A stretch of DNA of 64,000 nucleotides from Amphirosellinia nigrospora (lineage: Eukaryota > Ascomycota > Sordariomycetes > Xylariales > Xylariaceae), in contig SCHM01000003.1 in the NCBI GenBank assembly GCA_004123355.1, positions 5,971,058 through 6,035,057 on the forward strand, given 5' to 3'. Positions 49,428 through 61,257 of the stretch are shown piece after piece. The notes beneath the pieces are model-generated. The model was not told where the DNA came from. It saw only the letters and a list, made by a program, of their open reading frames with translations, and made no database searches. Positions within the stretch are counted from its first letter, which is position 1; each line of letters starts with the position of its first letter. A program made the translations under genes and the position numbers.

Positions 49428-51447
49428 ATGGAAAACCCTACAAAAATACTGATAGTAAGTGAACGTAATACACCTACACGGATATCAATCAATTATTTCC
49501 AACTCTGTTACCGGCAATCTTTTCGAGTTTGTCTCAGGTTTCATTGTCTTGAGCGTTCCTATAGGTATAAAGATAATGCATGTGATCAATATTTGTTGAC
49601 ATGATTAGGATGAGCTCAGCTCTCTTCTGGACGAAGCAACGATCTTGTCTATCTCCAGTGATTATAACCTCCAGAAGCCTGAAGAATTCGCCGCCGCCCG
49701 CGAGGTTCTTCTAAGCATCTCGGAGAATGTCGAGGCGGAAGAGGCGACCGGCTTTAATCCTAGCGGATTTGGCGGCCAGGACCTGGTAGGCATTTCGAGC
49801 TCTCATGAAGGCGCTGGCTCTGAGGCTATCAGTGCGAGAGAGGGAGATCTTAAAAGCAATGACGGGTTGACGACTACGACTGAGACATCGCAATCGCGAA
49901 GTGTCTGGTCTGACTCGTCTCCTATGGCGTCTACAAAAGAGCTCCCGGGTATTCTTCATGTTAGTGTCTTGGATGGTCTCACCGATGAAGAGAAAGAGCG
50001 CCGACTCGCTGCTATGTTCGTTTCCTGTGAGTAGACCTCGGACTAATATTCATGCCTTATCGACTCTTATATCATTGACCCTCTTTGGACGTCTCTTATT
50101 AGTTCCTCACAGTTATGAAATAAATATAGTTCGTACTTAGCAAGATAGTAACTAACCCTGAGTTTTATAGTGAAACCTATCGATATCAAGTTGACCCTAC
50201 AAAAGACCAAGGGAGATGCAGACCTCGCTATGGACGAGCTGCTCAACCTACAGTGGCTTGAACAAACTGGCCAGAGGCCTAAAGGTGTAGACGGTTTTTA
50301 TGTGTCAGATGATGGCATGCCTAAAGTGAAAAAGAAAGGACGGCGGAAGATGAAGAGAGCCTCAAAATCAGCAGCGTCGAAAAGCACAGATATGACTACT
50401 TCCTCGGAAGATTCTGGTCGAGATGAGACTGTAGACAATGGTAGGTAGTTAGACCCGGTTGATTAGGAGACCTTGTCTCTGATTAACTGAATGGGTTTTG
50501 TGAGCTAACGTCGCGCAGACAACATCGGTTTCATCTCGGATCGTTTTACACTTCCAGTTTCTGAAGCAACGGCTATATATCAGCGTAACAAGTTTTCACT
50601 GGGAGCTACTATACTTGGGATTTTAGATAACTATATATCTTTTGGTCTTGAATCCGAGAGTAGTTATAATCAACAACGCCAAATAGAGGAGCAAAAGAAG
50701 AGGATACCATGGATCCCTGACAACTACTTCGGTCCAATCTTCAACACAACCACAACAGTTCAAGCCGCAACCGATGTCATCGACGTATTGGCAACTCACT
50801 TCGAAAAGCCAGCATACTTGAAACACGACGTATCATACAGTGTCATCGCCTCTGACGTTGAGCTAGTTTCCGATTCAACTGGCGCCGATTTATCTTGGAC
50901 ACATATCACTGCTTCCGCCACCAAACCACAAACCGTTCAGCGTCTCCGGACAGCGCCAGCGACTCTACAAGAAGCAATTGCCGCCAAGACAACAATAGCC
51001 GCATCAGCACAGCACTCATACGCATCAGCGTCCTCTGCCTTTAAAAAGGGCAGATCAGACCCTCTGATGCGCCAAGCGGGCGCCTTCTACGCCGAGCGCG
51101 CGCGATCCGAGGCCGCGAGCCGCCGGGAGGCCATCAGCGTGGAGGCCGAGTTCCTCGTCGATCAGCAGAGCACGCGCGACACGATCGATCTGCACGGCGT
51201 GCCTGTGCAAGACGGCGTCGCCATTGCGCTCGACCGCGTCTGGCGCTGGTGGCACGCGCTGCCCGAGGAGGACAGGGCGCGCAAGGTGGTGCGCCACGGC
51301 GGCCTCAAGGTCGTCACGGGCCTTGGCAGACATAACCCCGATGGGAAGTCCCGGTTGCGTATCAATGTCTGCAAGGCTCTCGTCGCAGACGGGTGGCGCG
51401 TCGAGGTTTTGACGGGTGCTTACCTCGTTATTGGACGTATTCGATGA
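49428..51447 (+). CDS. CUE2: Cue2-like no-go decay endonuclease (CUE + DUF1771 + Smr)
   Basis: Relative of yeast Cue2 / animal N4BP2, which cut mRNA in the A site of collided ribosomes. Exons 49428-49454, 49609-50026, 50171-50440 and 50519-51447; introns of 154, 144 and 78 bases. Coding total 1644, in frame, 547 residues. Layout: a helical N-terminal segment (MENPTKILIDELSSLLDEAT), a CUE domain at about 135-190 (LAAMF...KGDADLAMDELLNLQWLEQ), a Lys-rich linker (KVKKKGRRKMKRASKSAASK), DUF1771 at about 410-455 (SYASASSAFKKGRSDPLMRQ), and a C-terminal Smr domain with TIDLHGVPVQDGVAIALDRV and VVTGLGRHNPDGKSRLRIN. The Asp and His of the DLH motif are present. No frame breaks. GC content at third positions rises sharply over 51060-51330. 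Confidence 0.87.
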
Positions 51448-53148
51448 TCAGTTTTGCTACGTCATGTTTTTTCTTTCTTTTGCTTTTCGTCTGTTTCACT
51501 TGATTGACTTGGACTCAGAGCGTCCTGGATAGGGTGGATAGAACTCCGCCTTTGGCTAAGTATACACACTGGTGTGTTTCTTTTCATGATGGACAAAGGC
51601 AAGGTGACACGGCATATAACCAAATTCGCCTTGGGTATAAACGGGAGGCATGGCTACTACTACAAAGAGGAGTTTTTGTACTTGGATGCTATGCCAGATT
51701 ATAATGTTGTGTAATTGTTGTCGTCACACACCTCGTTTCAATACTGAGGGGGTTGGTCATACACGGTACGGTATCGGATAAATTGTTCGCTGTTAGAACC
51801 TGTATCTACATAGGTAGTATTTAGATACTCTCAAAACTCAATTCACTCAGACCCAAACCCAGAATTTACATACTTAAAGCAACTAAAACCAAAACCTAGC
51901 TACATGATCCATCTACACACTAACCCAAAACCGTACTTTCCCAAAAAGCACCAACTCCCATACAGGTAAACCGATAATAGCACAAATCCTCCCCTTTGCC
52001 CTTTTTAATTCCCCTTTGTCCGCCACCATCCACCTACGCCATCTCTAGACTCTAGACTAGGCACTTGCCTGCATGTTCAGTTCTAGCCCGCTGGGTGGTA
52101 TAAGTATGATGCAGTGGCGCTGCGGGGTCCAATGAATACTAGCCAGAAGATCTTCTCCCGACAGTACATACATTGCCTAGCGTCGTAGACGAGAAACAGT
52201 GACGTGACGCATCACATAACTTGTATGTACTTGCACGCACGTAGGGACGTGCACATGGAAATAATGTACAGTATGCCTAAGTATTTTGGTTCAGATTTCT
52301 GATAGATTGCATATGATCAACCTTGCACAGACGGGTATCTACAGCACAGATCACGGATTTCATAACCATCCCCTGTTACACTACATAAGTATTCATTCAG
52401 CTTGGTCATTGATTACGTATCTAGGTCTTTCTTATGTTGCACGAACTTTGGAACTTGCCAGGACAGATACATAGGATGGGCAATAGAATAGGTACTTAGA
52501 CGTATGTGCTCGCGCAAGTGGTAGGCAGCAACGGCGAGGGTGCGTGTGACCCCACATGTATCATTTCCATTAGCCATCTATTCGTAAAGTGCCTGGATGT
52601 ATCCTCTCGATAGATATTTCGAAGAAAAAAATCGGCTGAACAAAGACTCCAAATATACTCCGCTTTCGCTCTGTAATCAGCGACCGGATTAAGAATAGAT
52701 CCCCGCACTATAAGCAGGAATCGGGCGACAGGGGCATTTAGCGCCCAAAAAACACGGTCTAGCATTGCTAGAAAACCAAACGCCTCTGCTGCGTTCTACT
52801 GTAAGCCGCACTGTAGAAAGTTTGGGCGTTGATGATGGTGACATTCATGGAATGGAGCACGCCAAGGGTAACTGGGACGTTCGAGTGGGGGTCCCTCACC
52901 GCAGCATGCAGGCTGTGTGAATTGGGTTGGGGGAACGCCGCCCCCTCAATTTCATGGCCTCCGGTCACATCGCCGGCGAGCGCCGATTTCCCGGGCATGT
53001 ACGTAACGGAAAGATATCCCGTGCCTCCGTTTCCCTTTAGTCATGGATGTACGAACCGATCCATGGCGGTTATTGGTAGTACAAAATAGCGACATTGTGC
53101 GGGCTGTGTGATATGGAGAAATGGCATCAATGGACAGCGCAGTTCCCA
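51448..53148. other. intergenic between convergent genes, 1.7 kb
   Basis: 3' flanks of the Cue2-like and NMNAT genes. No further gene, RNA gene or repeat recognised. Confidence 0.5.
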
Positions 53149-54110
53149 TCACTTAGATATAGACTGCTTGTCCTTGCCCTTGGGCTTCGCGTCCTCATCT
53201 ATGTATAGCCGGTTCTCCGTTATATAATGGATAACAGGCGAAGGAATCAAGTACGTGATACTCAAATCGCGCTTCAGGAGTAACCTGATCTTTGTGCTAC
53301 TCACTATAGTGTCGTAGTTAGCATGTGGGGTGTCGTCCAGAGTATAATGCAAGTGGGTGGTACATACCATCGTTCTGGATCATCTGTTGGATGACATAGA
53401 TGTTCTCCTCCCAGGGCTTAAGATTCGCGAGCGCGTCTTCCATATCTGTCCCGCTTCGCTCGACTATCATGGCACCGAAGCTGCCTAGAATGTGGTCGAG
53501 ATCCTTCTCGGCCCAGACGCCGGGCGTAGACATGGTACTAATAAGGTCGGCTCCAGCCAGCAGCATAATCTTGACGGGCCTCCGGCTTTGGCCGTCGGCG
53601 CTTAGAACGCCGCCTCGCACGCCGTTGATTTCGTGTTCGAAGTGATCTAGCACGGCCGCCGTGGGGCTATACTCTGGCTGTATAGCTTCCCATGGGTCGA
53701 CCATGAGCCAGTTTGACGTCTCTTCAGCGGCTAAATCGCACATACGTACTCTTATAGTACACAACTCATTAGGATCGGACGGTATTGCAGAGCAGAGGGC
53801 ACATTTACCTGTGGTTTGATGGCGCCAGGCCAGCTTTCTTGTAGGCGTCGGACACGGGACTGAGATAGCCACCAACAACTTCGAAACGAGTGTTCATCCG
53901 GGCGTAGTCGTTGGCCATCTCGAACATGCGCAGGTGAAGAAAGGTGATGGGCGAGAAACTGCCACAAGCAACCAGTACTAGTGGAATGCGGTCAGGGTCC
54001 TGCTGTTGCTGGCGCAACCGGCGAGATGGGAACTGGTAATTGGCGAGCGTCATGTTGGACGCAGCGTTCGGTGGCGCCGGAGGGACGTTGGTTGTTGCGT
54101 GGGACGTCAT
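53149..54110 (-). CDS. NMA1: nicotinamide/nicotinate mononucleotide adenylyltransferase
   Basis: Forms NAD or its acid form from ATP and the mononucleotide, the last common step of NAD synthesis; in fungi nuclear or cytosolic. Exons 54110-53809, 53750-53368 and 53303-53149; introns of 58 and 64 bases. Coding total 840, in frame, 279 residues. Motifs: VLVACGSFSPITFLHLRMFE (the (H/T)xGH-type nucleotide site), GGYLSPVSDAYKKAGLAP, ETSNWLMVDPWEAIQPEY, VKIMLLAGADLISTMSTPGVW, and the late VSSTKIRLLLKRDLS equivalent to the ISSTxxR motif. An N-terminal Ala/Pro-rich tail of about 40 residues precedes the fold. No frame breaks, so this is a well-supported gene. Confidence 0.93.
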
Positions 54111-54439
54111 AAGAGAGAACTATAACTAGGTAGGATGGAAGTGTAGCGGGCGGGATGTTAGGCGACCGTCTCGAGCTGGTGCGCTTAGATGCGAGTTACT
54201 TAATTTGCACGTCTAACGATTGTGCCTAGCATGAAGTCTAAATGTGAATGCACTGGGAATGGTTAAAGTAAAGGCAAGGAAGATGTCAAAGAGAGGGTTC
54301 TGAGTAAGGTAGAAGAAGGTAGGTGGAGAGGGTAGCACAGCATGCTCGGATCAATACGCAGGTGACCCGCCATAGTGTAGGTTAGGGGAGTCTTTGCGGT
54401 ACCTTACCTCTCTTAAACGGCCTCTAGCCTCTGTGGTCT

Positions 54440-54539
54440 GTGGGGGTGAACTTCCAAATATACCAGGTCAGATTCTCGGACGTCACGTTTTGATTTCTAC
54501 ACGTCAAACTAGCCGCATTTAGAAGCGTTCACCCCACAA
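54440..54539 (+). repeat. MITE-like repeat, left arm of an inverted pair
   Basis: About 100 bases opening with TGTGGGGGTGAACTTCC and closing with GAAGCGTTCACCCCACA, imperfect inverted ends. Its core from about 54455 to 54515 (GATTCTCGGACGTCACG, TTTTGAT, ACACGTCAAACTAGCCG) is found again, inverted, at 54813-54874. No coding content. Confidence 0.7.
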
Positions 54540-54589
54540 CTAACCATCTATACACAGCATATAACTATAAGTTAGCAATTATATAGGTA

Positions 54590-54695
54590 GAACTTAGCTA
54601 TATACTATATAATTATATATATATAGATTTTAAAAAATAAAATATATATAGCTTATTTTTTATAATTTTTAAAAAATATATATATAGAGTATATA
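54590..54695. other. AT-only island between the inverted repeats
   Basis: Nearly pure A/T sequence of alternating TA with poly-A and poly-T tracts (ATATATATATAGATTTTAAA-type). Composition resembles the RIP block, but it is too short to judge. It could be a decayed insert between the repeat copies. Confidence 0.5.
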
Positions 54696-54790
54696 GAATA
54701 TTAGTTTGGTAGTATGTATGTAGCTCAATCTGTAGATTTAACCGGGGCTACATTGTGTACCTAGCTAATCAAATGGCCAGGTTGGGCCTT

Positions 54791-54945
54791 GAAGTGGGGT
54801 GGACTTCCGCATACGGCTAGTTTGACGTGTGGTTATCAAAACGTGACGTCCGAGAATCCGACCTGCAAATATACGTCGTCGGGGTCTCGGCCGTCGTCGG
54901 CATCCCACCCACACTGTTTAAGTGCTATAACCCCACTTTACGTAC
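54791..54945 (-). repeat. MITE-like repeat, right arm of an inverted pair
   Basis: Inverted copy of the 54440-54539 repeat. Its reverse complement contains GATTCTCGGACGTCACG, TTTTGAT and ACACGTCAAACTAGCCG, matching the left arm over about 60 bases with few differences. It begins AAGTGGGGTGGACTTCC, and AACCCCACTTTA lies near 54935, suggesting its own short inverted ends. Confidence 0.65.
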
Positions 54946-55511
54946 CTGCTGTGGGCTTAAAGCACCGCAGGTACCTCTGTAGGGCCATGTAAGCCATGCA
55001 TGCTGGTTTAGTGTAGCCAAACCTAACCTCAAGGTGCGAGAGACTGAAGCGAAACTAAACAACTTGAAAACAACACACAACTCTTAACAGAGATGACTAT
55101 TATGAAATATTGCAACAAAAAGTAACTGTCACTTAGAAATGAACGTGTAAAGTAATTAACAATCGCAGTTTACAATAGCTTATTATATAAATAGTTGTTG
55201 ATAATAGGCCGAGTTTGGAGCTATTATGCTGTAATACAACAAGACTCAACTTTATGTTGCTAATTAATTTACAATGTACTATCCACCCATCCCTTCGCAT
55301 GGCGTTCTTTTCTTCATTTATAAAAACCCATGTGTTTTTCACCACAATCTTGAGCTTCTTCCACGTCATATCAGAGACCCGGACGTTGTCGCCAACGGAG
55401 TCAGTCACACAGTCCACTGTCTCGGTGTCACAGGGGCTCAGATAGAGGGCTTGGAATAGTTCAATTGAATAATAATCAACTAAGATGCCAAAGGCGCCAT
55501 GGAGATTTGTC

Positions 55512-55591
55512 TTCTCTATTTCTCTATTTCTCTATTTCTCTATTTCTCTATTTCTCTATTTCTCTATTTCTCTATTTCTCTATTTCTCTAG
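55512..55591. repeat. 9-bp tandem array (TCTCTATTT)n
   Basis: About nine perfect copies of TCTCTATTT in a row, a minisatellite with one strand purely pyrimidine apart from A. The perfect copies point to recent expansion or slippage. Confidence 0.9.
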
Positions 55592-56572
55592 GCAGGAGCA
55601 TTCCGTGCCTTTTATGCTCGAATCCTTCCACGTATCCTTCCTTCAGCTTCGCGAACCTCCGTAAACCCGTGTAACCGGAGTCTGTGCGTCTCAGTATTCT
55701 ATCTCAGCTATAGGTGCGTGTTTGAGACTCACGATGACTTCGTACGACCGCTTCAGCCTCATGGGGTAGCATTTGGCGAGCTCCGTGCGAGATCAGCGAC
55801 ACGACAGGTCAATTCAGGTCTAGATCTTTATGCGCGTTCAAATGCCTGTAGTAAGTCCGGCGATAAGAACTCATCGGCTACGTTGTGCTTGCTGGGACCA
55901 ACATTTAAACGTTTACAACAGACAGGGCACTCGATTGCTGACTTATGGCGAGGCCGAGATTGGTCCAGTATAGGATATGCCTGGCTGTTTTATCAAGGAC
56001 ATATAGTTAGAAAGTAATACTTCTTTAGGTTGCTTCAATACGTGTAGCTAAATCTCCAGTCATCTACCCGCTAGTCAGATGAGGGCGCCAAGCCCAGTTT
56101 ATTATGTCTAAAATTTACTTCACTCGGAAACAGGTAAGGCGAGGCAAAAATCTAGTCGGGTCAAATGTCGAGATCAGCCCAGTAGTCAAGCCGTGGCGTT
56201 GAGACAACTCTCGGGTTCCCGGATAGTGAGTAAGTGGCTAACGCCATTATCGGTCAGAACCTATGAGAGGCTATATTTGTATCTATAATCGTTACGTCTG
56301 AGGCTGACGAGGTGTGTGTCGCCATTCACGAATAGGCAACTGGCATGGGTATCTAGATTCGATTATGTGTGTTGCCATTTGACGAGTATCCATATGAAAT
56401 TTCAGAATATGTATACATTGACGCTAATATTTCTATGCCAATAATCAAGTTACTCCAACCCCTCCTTACTTTAACGCTAACCTCGTGTATCCGGAGAAAT
56501 AATATGATATTCCTAAAATACCAATGTTATTGTGACGTGTACTACAATTTTGATCACATCAATAATACAGTT

Positions 56573-59500
56573 TTAGTCCTCGTACTCGTCCTCAGAGTCG
56601 CTAACATCATCCGGCACCAAACCCCTACGCCGGCGACTCGCCAGGTCATCTGCTAGGCTTCCCTCGCTCTCGGGGTCGGCATATCCTTCGCCGCCAACCA
56701 GGGACAATGCTACAGGGAGGAAGATGAGCGCATGGGTACCGGCGAAGACAACGAGCGCCAGCCACACGCGGAAGTAGTAAATCTCAAAGATCTTAGAGCG
56801 GGTGAAGGCCAGCACGCAGACACCAAGGAGCTTAGTAATGGTGATACCACTAAAGACAGAACCGCCGACATTAACGAGAGCCGTCCAGGCACGGGCATCG
56901 CGCCCTTTGAATCTGTTTTTGGCTCGGTCCATAACCGAGCCAGCGGGGAACATGAAGGCGCGGGCAATGTGTGCGCAGAATTCGACAGCAATACCGACGC
57001 AGATGATCAAGTTGACCAGAGACACAGCGTTAAGAGACACGTCGAAGACGGCCATGGCACCAATGATGTCCACAACTATCATCACAACCGTCATGGTCAC
57101 AACAAGCGCCGTCACAACGGATCCCAAGAGAATGGTTGAGACAGCAAAGATGATGCCCACAGCCGAGCCAAGTAACGCTCCGGTTAGCTGAACAATGCTG
57201 GCATATTGGTCGAAGAAGATGTAGAAGACACTGTACGGGAAGACCTCAACACCAGTACTTGAACTGACTTCATTGGCAATGCGACGTGCCGCGGCATAAG
57301 CATTGATGAAGTCATCTTGACTGCGTAGGGGCTTGTGTGCGGTCCGGAAATGACTGGCAGGTATATCAACGTTTTTGGAATCGACAACCACAGCCTGGCT
57401 GTAGGCAGCCTGCCCACCCAAAGGACATTCGTCCGTAGTTGGTGCGGACAAAAACTTCTGTAAGTAATGGACAAACTCGTCGCCCTCCGGCATGCCGTCA
57501 AGCGTTATATTCCAAGCTGGATCCCGCCCAGCGAAACAGACCTTGCCATGTTCCTTGCAGCAAGCCTCATTTTCAGGCTTTAGCCACAAGAAAAAGTCAT
57601 CGATCCAGCTCGCCGTTGGAGAGGAAATGTAAGACACATCTGGGCGCTTCCGTTCCTGCTCGAGAATTGTTGCAAGAGATAGCTGTTCGCAAGTGCTGAA
57701 GCGGGAACAAATGTCTTGTTGGTGTGAACGCTCTGTCGCATTCAGACCTTTTGTCACAAAGTAGACGGGAGGGCCAGCATCAAGATACTTGTACATATCG
57801 TTAAAGTAGTCGATGAGATACGAGTCATCAGGAAGAGCTACGCGCTGATCCAAACCAAGTTTGACGTAAGGGATCAATGCCACGCCGGCAGCAAGTAGAC
57901 CAAAGAAAATAGTAACAATAACGACCTTGACTTTTTTCCCAAGGAGAGCAGGGGCATAACGCTTGCGAATGAACTGCTGGAGTAAACTCTCCTCTGGAAT
58001 ATCGTACGGGCGAGGAGCATTGTTTCCATTGCTGCTCAAATGCACACGAGCAGCCTTAACTTGAATGCAAGGGAAGCAATCAGCTCTGTGATCTTCAATT
58101 CGCATCTGGTTGTATGATAGAATAGAAATGAACAGTGTCATTTGCAGCAAAGCGTTGATGAAGACGGCACCTGCAGCATACACAGCGAAGTTTCGAACAG
58201 CTGGCATTCCAACGAAGGCACCGAGAGCAAAGGAAACGGTTTCGGTGATAGCTGAAAAGAGAATTGATGGGCCCATTCGCCCAAGGGCTTTGGCAATTCT
58301 TTCCTCGACCATAGCGTCCGGATAGCTTTGGTTTACGCGGTCAAATTCGTGAACGATCAAGAAAATATTATCCACGCCAACAGCTAAGACAATGAAGGGG
58401 ATGACCTCCGCGATGATCAATGTGACCTTGATACCAGCCCATGAGAATAAACCGATAGAAGATGTAATCGACATCAGAACAATCAGGATACCAACGAGTC
58501 CGAGGGTGAACTTGCTCTGTACAAATGCGACAGAGGGGTTTCTCATCAACTCGCGAATAGTCATGCCCTTGAACCTAGCGCAATCGACGCGTACAGAAAC
58601 ATGACTAGATAGCTAATCACGACAATTTTAGCATCGGTGTTGGTAGATTTGTTTAACTCCTGTTCCAAGCTGATTTCTGTCGAGAAGGAGAGCCCAAGAC
58701 ACGGGCAGCTGCCTCGTCTTGAGAAGCAAGAGGCGGTCTTCAACGCCCTCTCCCAATCTTGCGCATGCGCAAGCGCTGAGCTTCCTTCGGGGAAATTGTT
58801 CACCCCAAGTGACGGTGATTGCAGGGTATCTGTAATATCGTCGAGACTTCAAAGCACCTAAGATCATGCTTGGTTCAATTGGCTGATCGAATCAAGGTCG
58901 ACACGGACAGGAGAATCAGCACACTGTCGGAATCCGGACTTCAATTCTCGGTGCGTCAAACCAGACTGTAGGAGACTGAACCACACAAGCGGGACCGTAG
59001 GCTTGAAACAAACTCTGGAAAGAAGTACCGAAATCGGCACCTTCAGCTCCCTCACCTCCTTCTCGACACCCGCCCACCAAGTGAGTGTATCGTAGCTCAA
59101 AACTGGACCAGTTTCTGAGGTTAACGTGTCATTAACTAGGATATCTCTTCCGCACGGTAGAAGGCGCCGAAGTTATCATCAAGAAAGCCTTTTCCTGGGC
59201 AGCAGCGGAATCTGGCTCACCCACAGCCGCACTGGTTCTTTCAATATCGAATTTGATCCAACCGATACTCAGCGCAATAACCACCAGACTAGATAGGATG
59301 GTAATGGCTGAAATCGCGCACAAAAGTGGCCCAGTTTGCTGAAAGCAGTATCACACCATGTATTGAGTCGGTAATGCTTCTGAGGATGAGGGTAAACAAC
59401 TCCTCCAGGACGCATGAGGTCGCCATCGTCCTCGTCGTCACTCTGTTCTGCCCCTGCCAGGAGGTGGAGCCGTTCGCTACGGCGTCGCGCGTGTCTTCTC

Positions 59501-60442
59501 CAGGCGACATGTCCTGCTACGGCGACGATGAGCGAGAACAAAAGGATGCCGTATGTGAAAACCGAGGCAAATGTGAGGCAAGGAAGTACGCCTACACGGC
59601 ACGAGCCGGCCGCTTCCACGGCGGGAAGCTCGGGACATACGGCCGGACAATCGACGCATGAGCATCGGAAGTTAGGATCTTCATCGTTGCACTTTTTGGG
59701 CTTCATCTCTTGTGGCACCATGCTGGGTTCAGAATACTCTTGGGGAAGTTAATCTGAAAAGGTGAACCAAGAGCTTGCTCCTTGCCAAGAAACTTTAAGA
59801 GTCCCGTGTAATTTGTAGCACCACCACCAATGAAATTCATGGCCTTGGAGTTTGATGGACCAAATTTGACCTCTTTGCAACTATCATAGAAACCCTCGCC
59901 ATATTCCTTCGTGATGAGTTGATCGATTTCGGCAACAGCAGTTCCGCCATTGAGTTTTTGAGTTCGAGTAACGTTGACAAAAAGCGATTGATCAGGTGAG
60001 CAGGTAAAAGTACAGAAGAGATTATAGAAATTGTCCTTGCAAGCTGGGCAGCCGCCGATGATCTGATTGGGGGTAGAAAGCTCGTTCTTCAGCGCGGCGA
60101 GCTGTTGATCGGAGTTAGCATCATGTACAGGGAGCTTGATTCATATTGCACGTATTAAAAGGACGGGGCGCGCGCGTACCTGCTCGGCATTGCAGCAGAC
60201 CTTGCTGTCTTTCCATTTGGGACCACATAGGTCCTCGATTTCCTTGGCAAAGTCGTCATCGGGAGTGTCAGCAAGGCCGTTGTCGACACAAGGCAGCTGT
60301 TTTCCGAAGAAGCCTTTCTTTCCGCAGTGACCACGCAGGGCACAGCGACCGGCCTCGTGCTTAGGTGTGAAGAGATCGTCGGCGACAGAGCGAGTGGCTA
60401 GCAGTGCAACAGCTGCGCAACGAGGTAGGATATTCGCGCCAT
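56573..60442 (-). CDS. NCR1: NPC1/NCR1-like sterol transporter
   Basis: Vacuolar-membrane sterol transporter of the Niemann-Pick C1 family. Exon 1 60442-60180, intron 60179-60102 (78 bases), exon 2 60101-56573; about 1265 residues. A signal peptide (MARISYLVA..SVADD) is followed by the Cys-rich NPC1 N-domain (GRCALRGHCGKKGFFGKQLP, CGPKWKDSKVCCNAEQ, GGCPACKDNFYNLFCTFTCS). Then come a membrane segment near 59540, luminal domains, the sterol-sensing domain (MTIRELMRNPSVAFVQSKF, EVIPFIVLAVGVDNIFLIVH, ILFSAITETVSFALGAF), and the C-terminal RND-like half (NLIICVGIAVEFCAHIARAF, GITITKLLGVCVLAF). The tail is acidic. The part at 56573-58564 is intact for 663 codons. Between 58565 and 60442 at least eight single-base frame changes are seen (for example 60412, 59740, 59215, 58752, 58580). 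Confidence 0.92.
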
Positions 60443-61257
60443 AATTGCACACCCTAGTGCTGCTGCTAAGAAGGCGGCGGTAGTAGTGGCGGCAGCATAG
60501 GCTTGCAGTCGACAACCGTGGTATCTATCTATCGACTTTGGTGAGGGAACGCGACGTTAGCGGATGGTGAGAATGGTTGTTGGTGGAGGGTTGACGTTGA
60601 TTGAGCCAACACGGGCACGTTGGGAGAGCTTGAGCCAAATCGGGGCTTGTGGCTGGCAGTGTCGCAGCCAGCGCCTGTCTCTATGCGTCATCATGGGACG
60701 CCCCAGTTCCACCCAGTGGGCATAAGTGGGACGTCTCCAGCGGCCCTGCCAAGCCTTGTTTCGGCCGCATTGGGTGCGCATCAGTTGAGTTGGGGCGAGT
60801 TTTGGCTTGCAGCGTCGGCCAGTCCAGATAGAGCTGTACCTACTTGATTAGGAATGTGATGGAGAGCACGTTGCATCCATCCAAGTTCTATGATCCGTTC
60901 ATAAGTATAGGTATCAAGCGAATTCTCTTGTAGATGTTGTTAATAACTCGAAGTGATCTAGCTCGATACGTATAATACTGTTAGGCACTACGTACCGGGT
61001 AGGTAACGAGTAGATCAGTGAGACTTCAAAGACAAAACGTATTAAAGGACTCTACGAACAATTGATGCAGAAATCGTGTAAAGCAGTTGGCTGAAAGCTA
61101 CGATGTGTTATCCACAGTTCATGATATACTGAATGCATTTCATTCAGCCATGCATATAGTAAACTACCAATGTAAATACTAAGTAGGTAGTTATGGGTTT
61201 TTAAAAGACCTTAATCAACCCCAAACACCCTCTAATGCTCTCATGACCAAGATACTC
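60443..61257. other. NPC1 promoter and spacer
   Basis: About 800 bases. The first 150 bases upstream of the start are C/T-rich on the coding strand. No other gene recognised. Confidence 0.5.

Larger units (their letters stand above)
54111..56572. other. 2.5 kb repeat-bearing intergenic region
   Basis: No supported gene. Contains the NMNAT promoter (first ~300 bases), an inverted pair of MITE-like repeats around an AT-rich island (54455-54874), and a 9-bp tandem array (55512-55591). A 99-codon frame at 55718-56017 shows no family resemblance. Confidence 0.55.

Noticed and set aside
55718-56017. 99-codon plus-strand frame
   Set aside because: No family resemblance and no conserved-looking motif.
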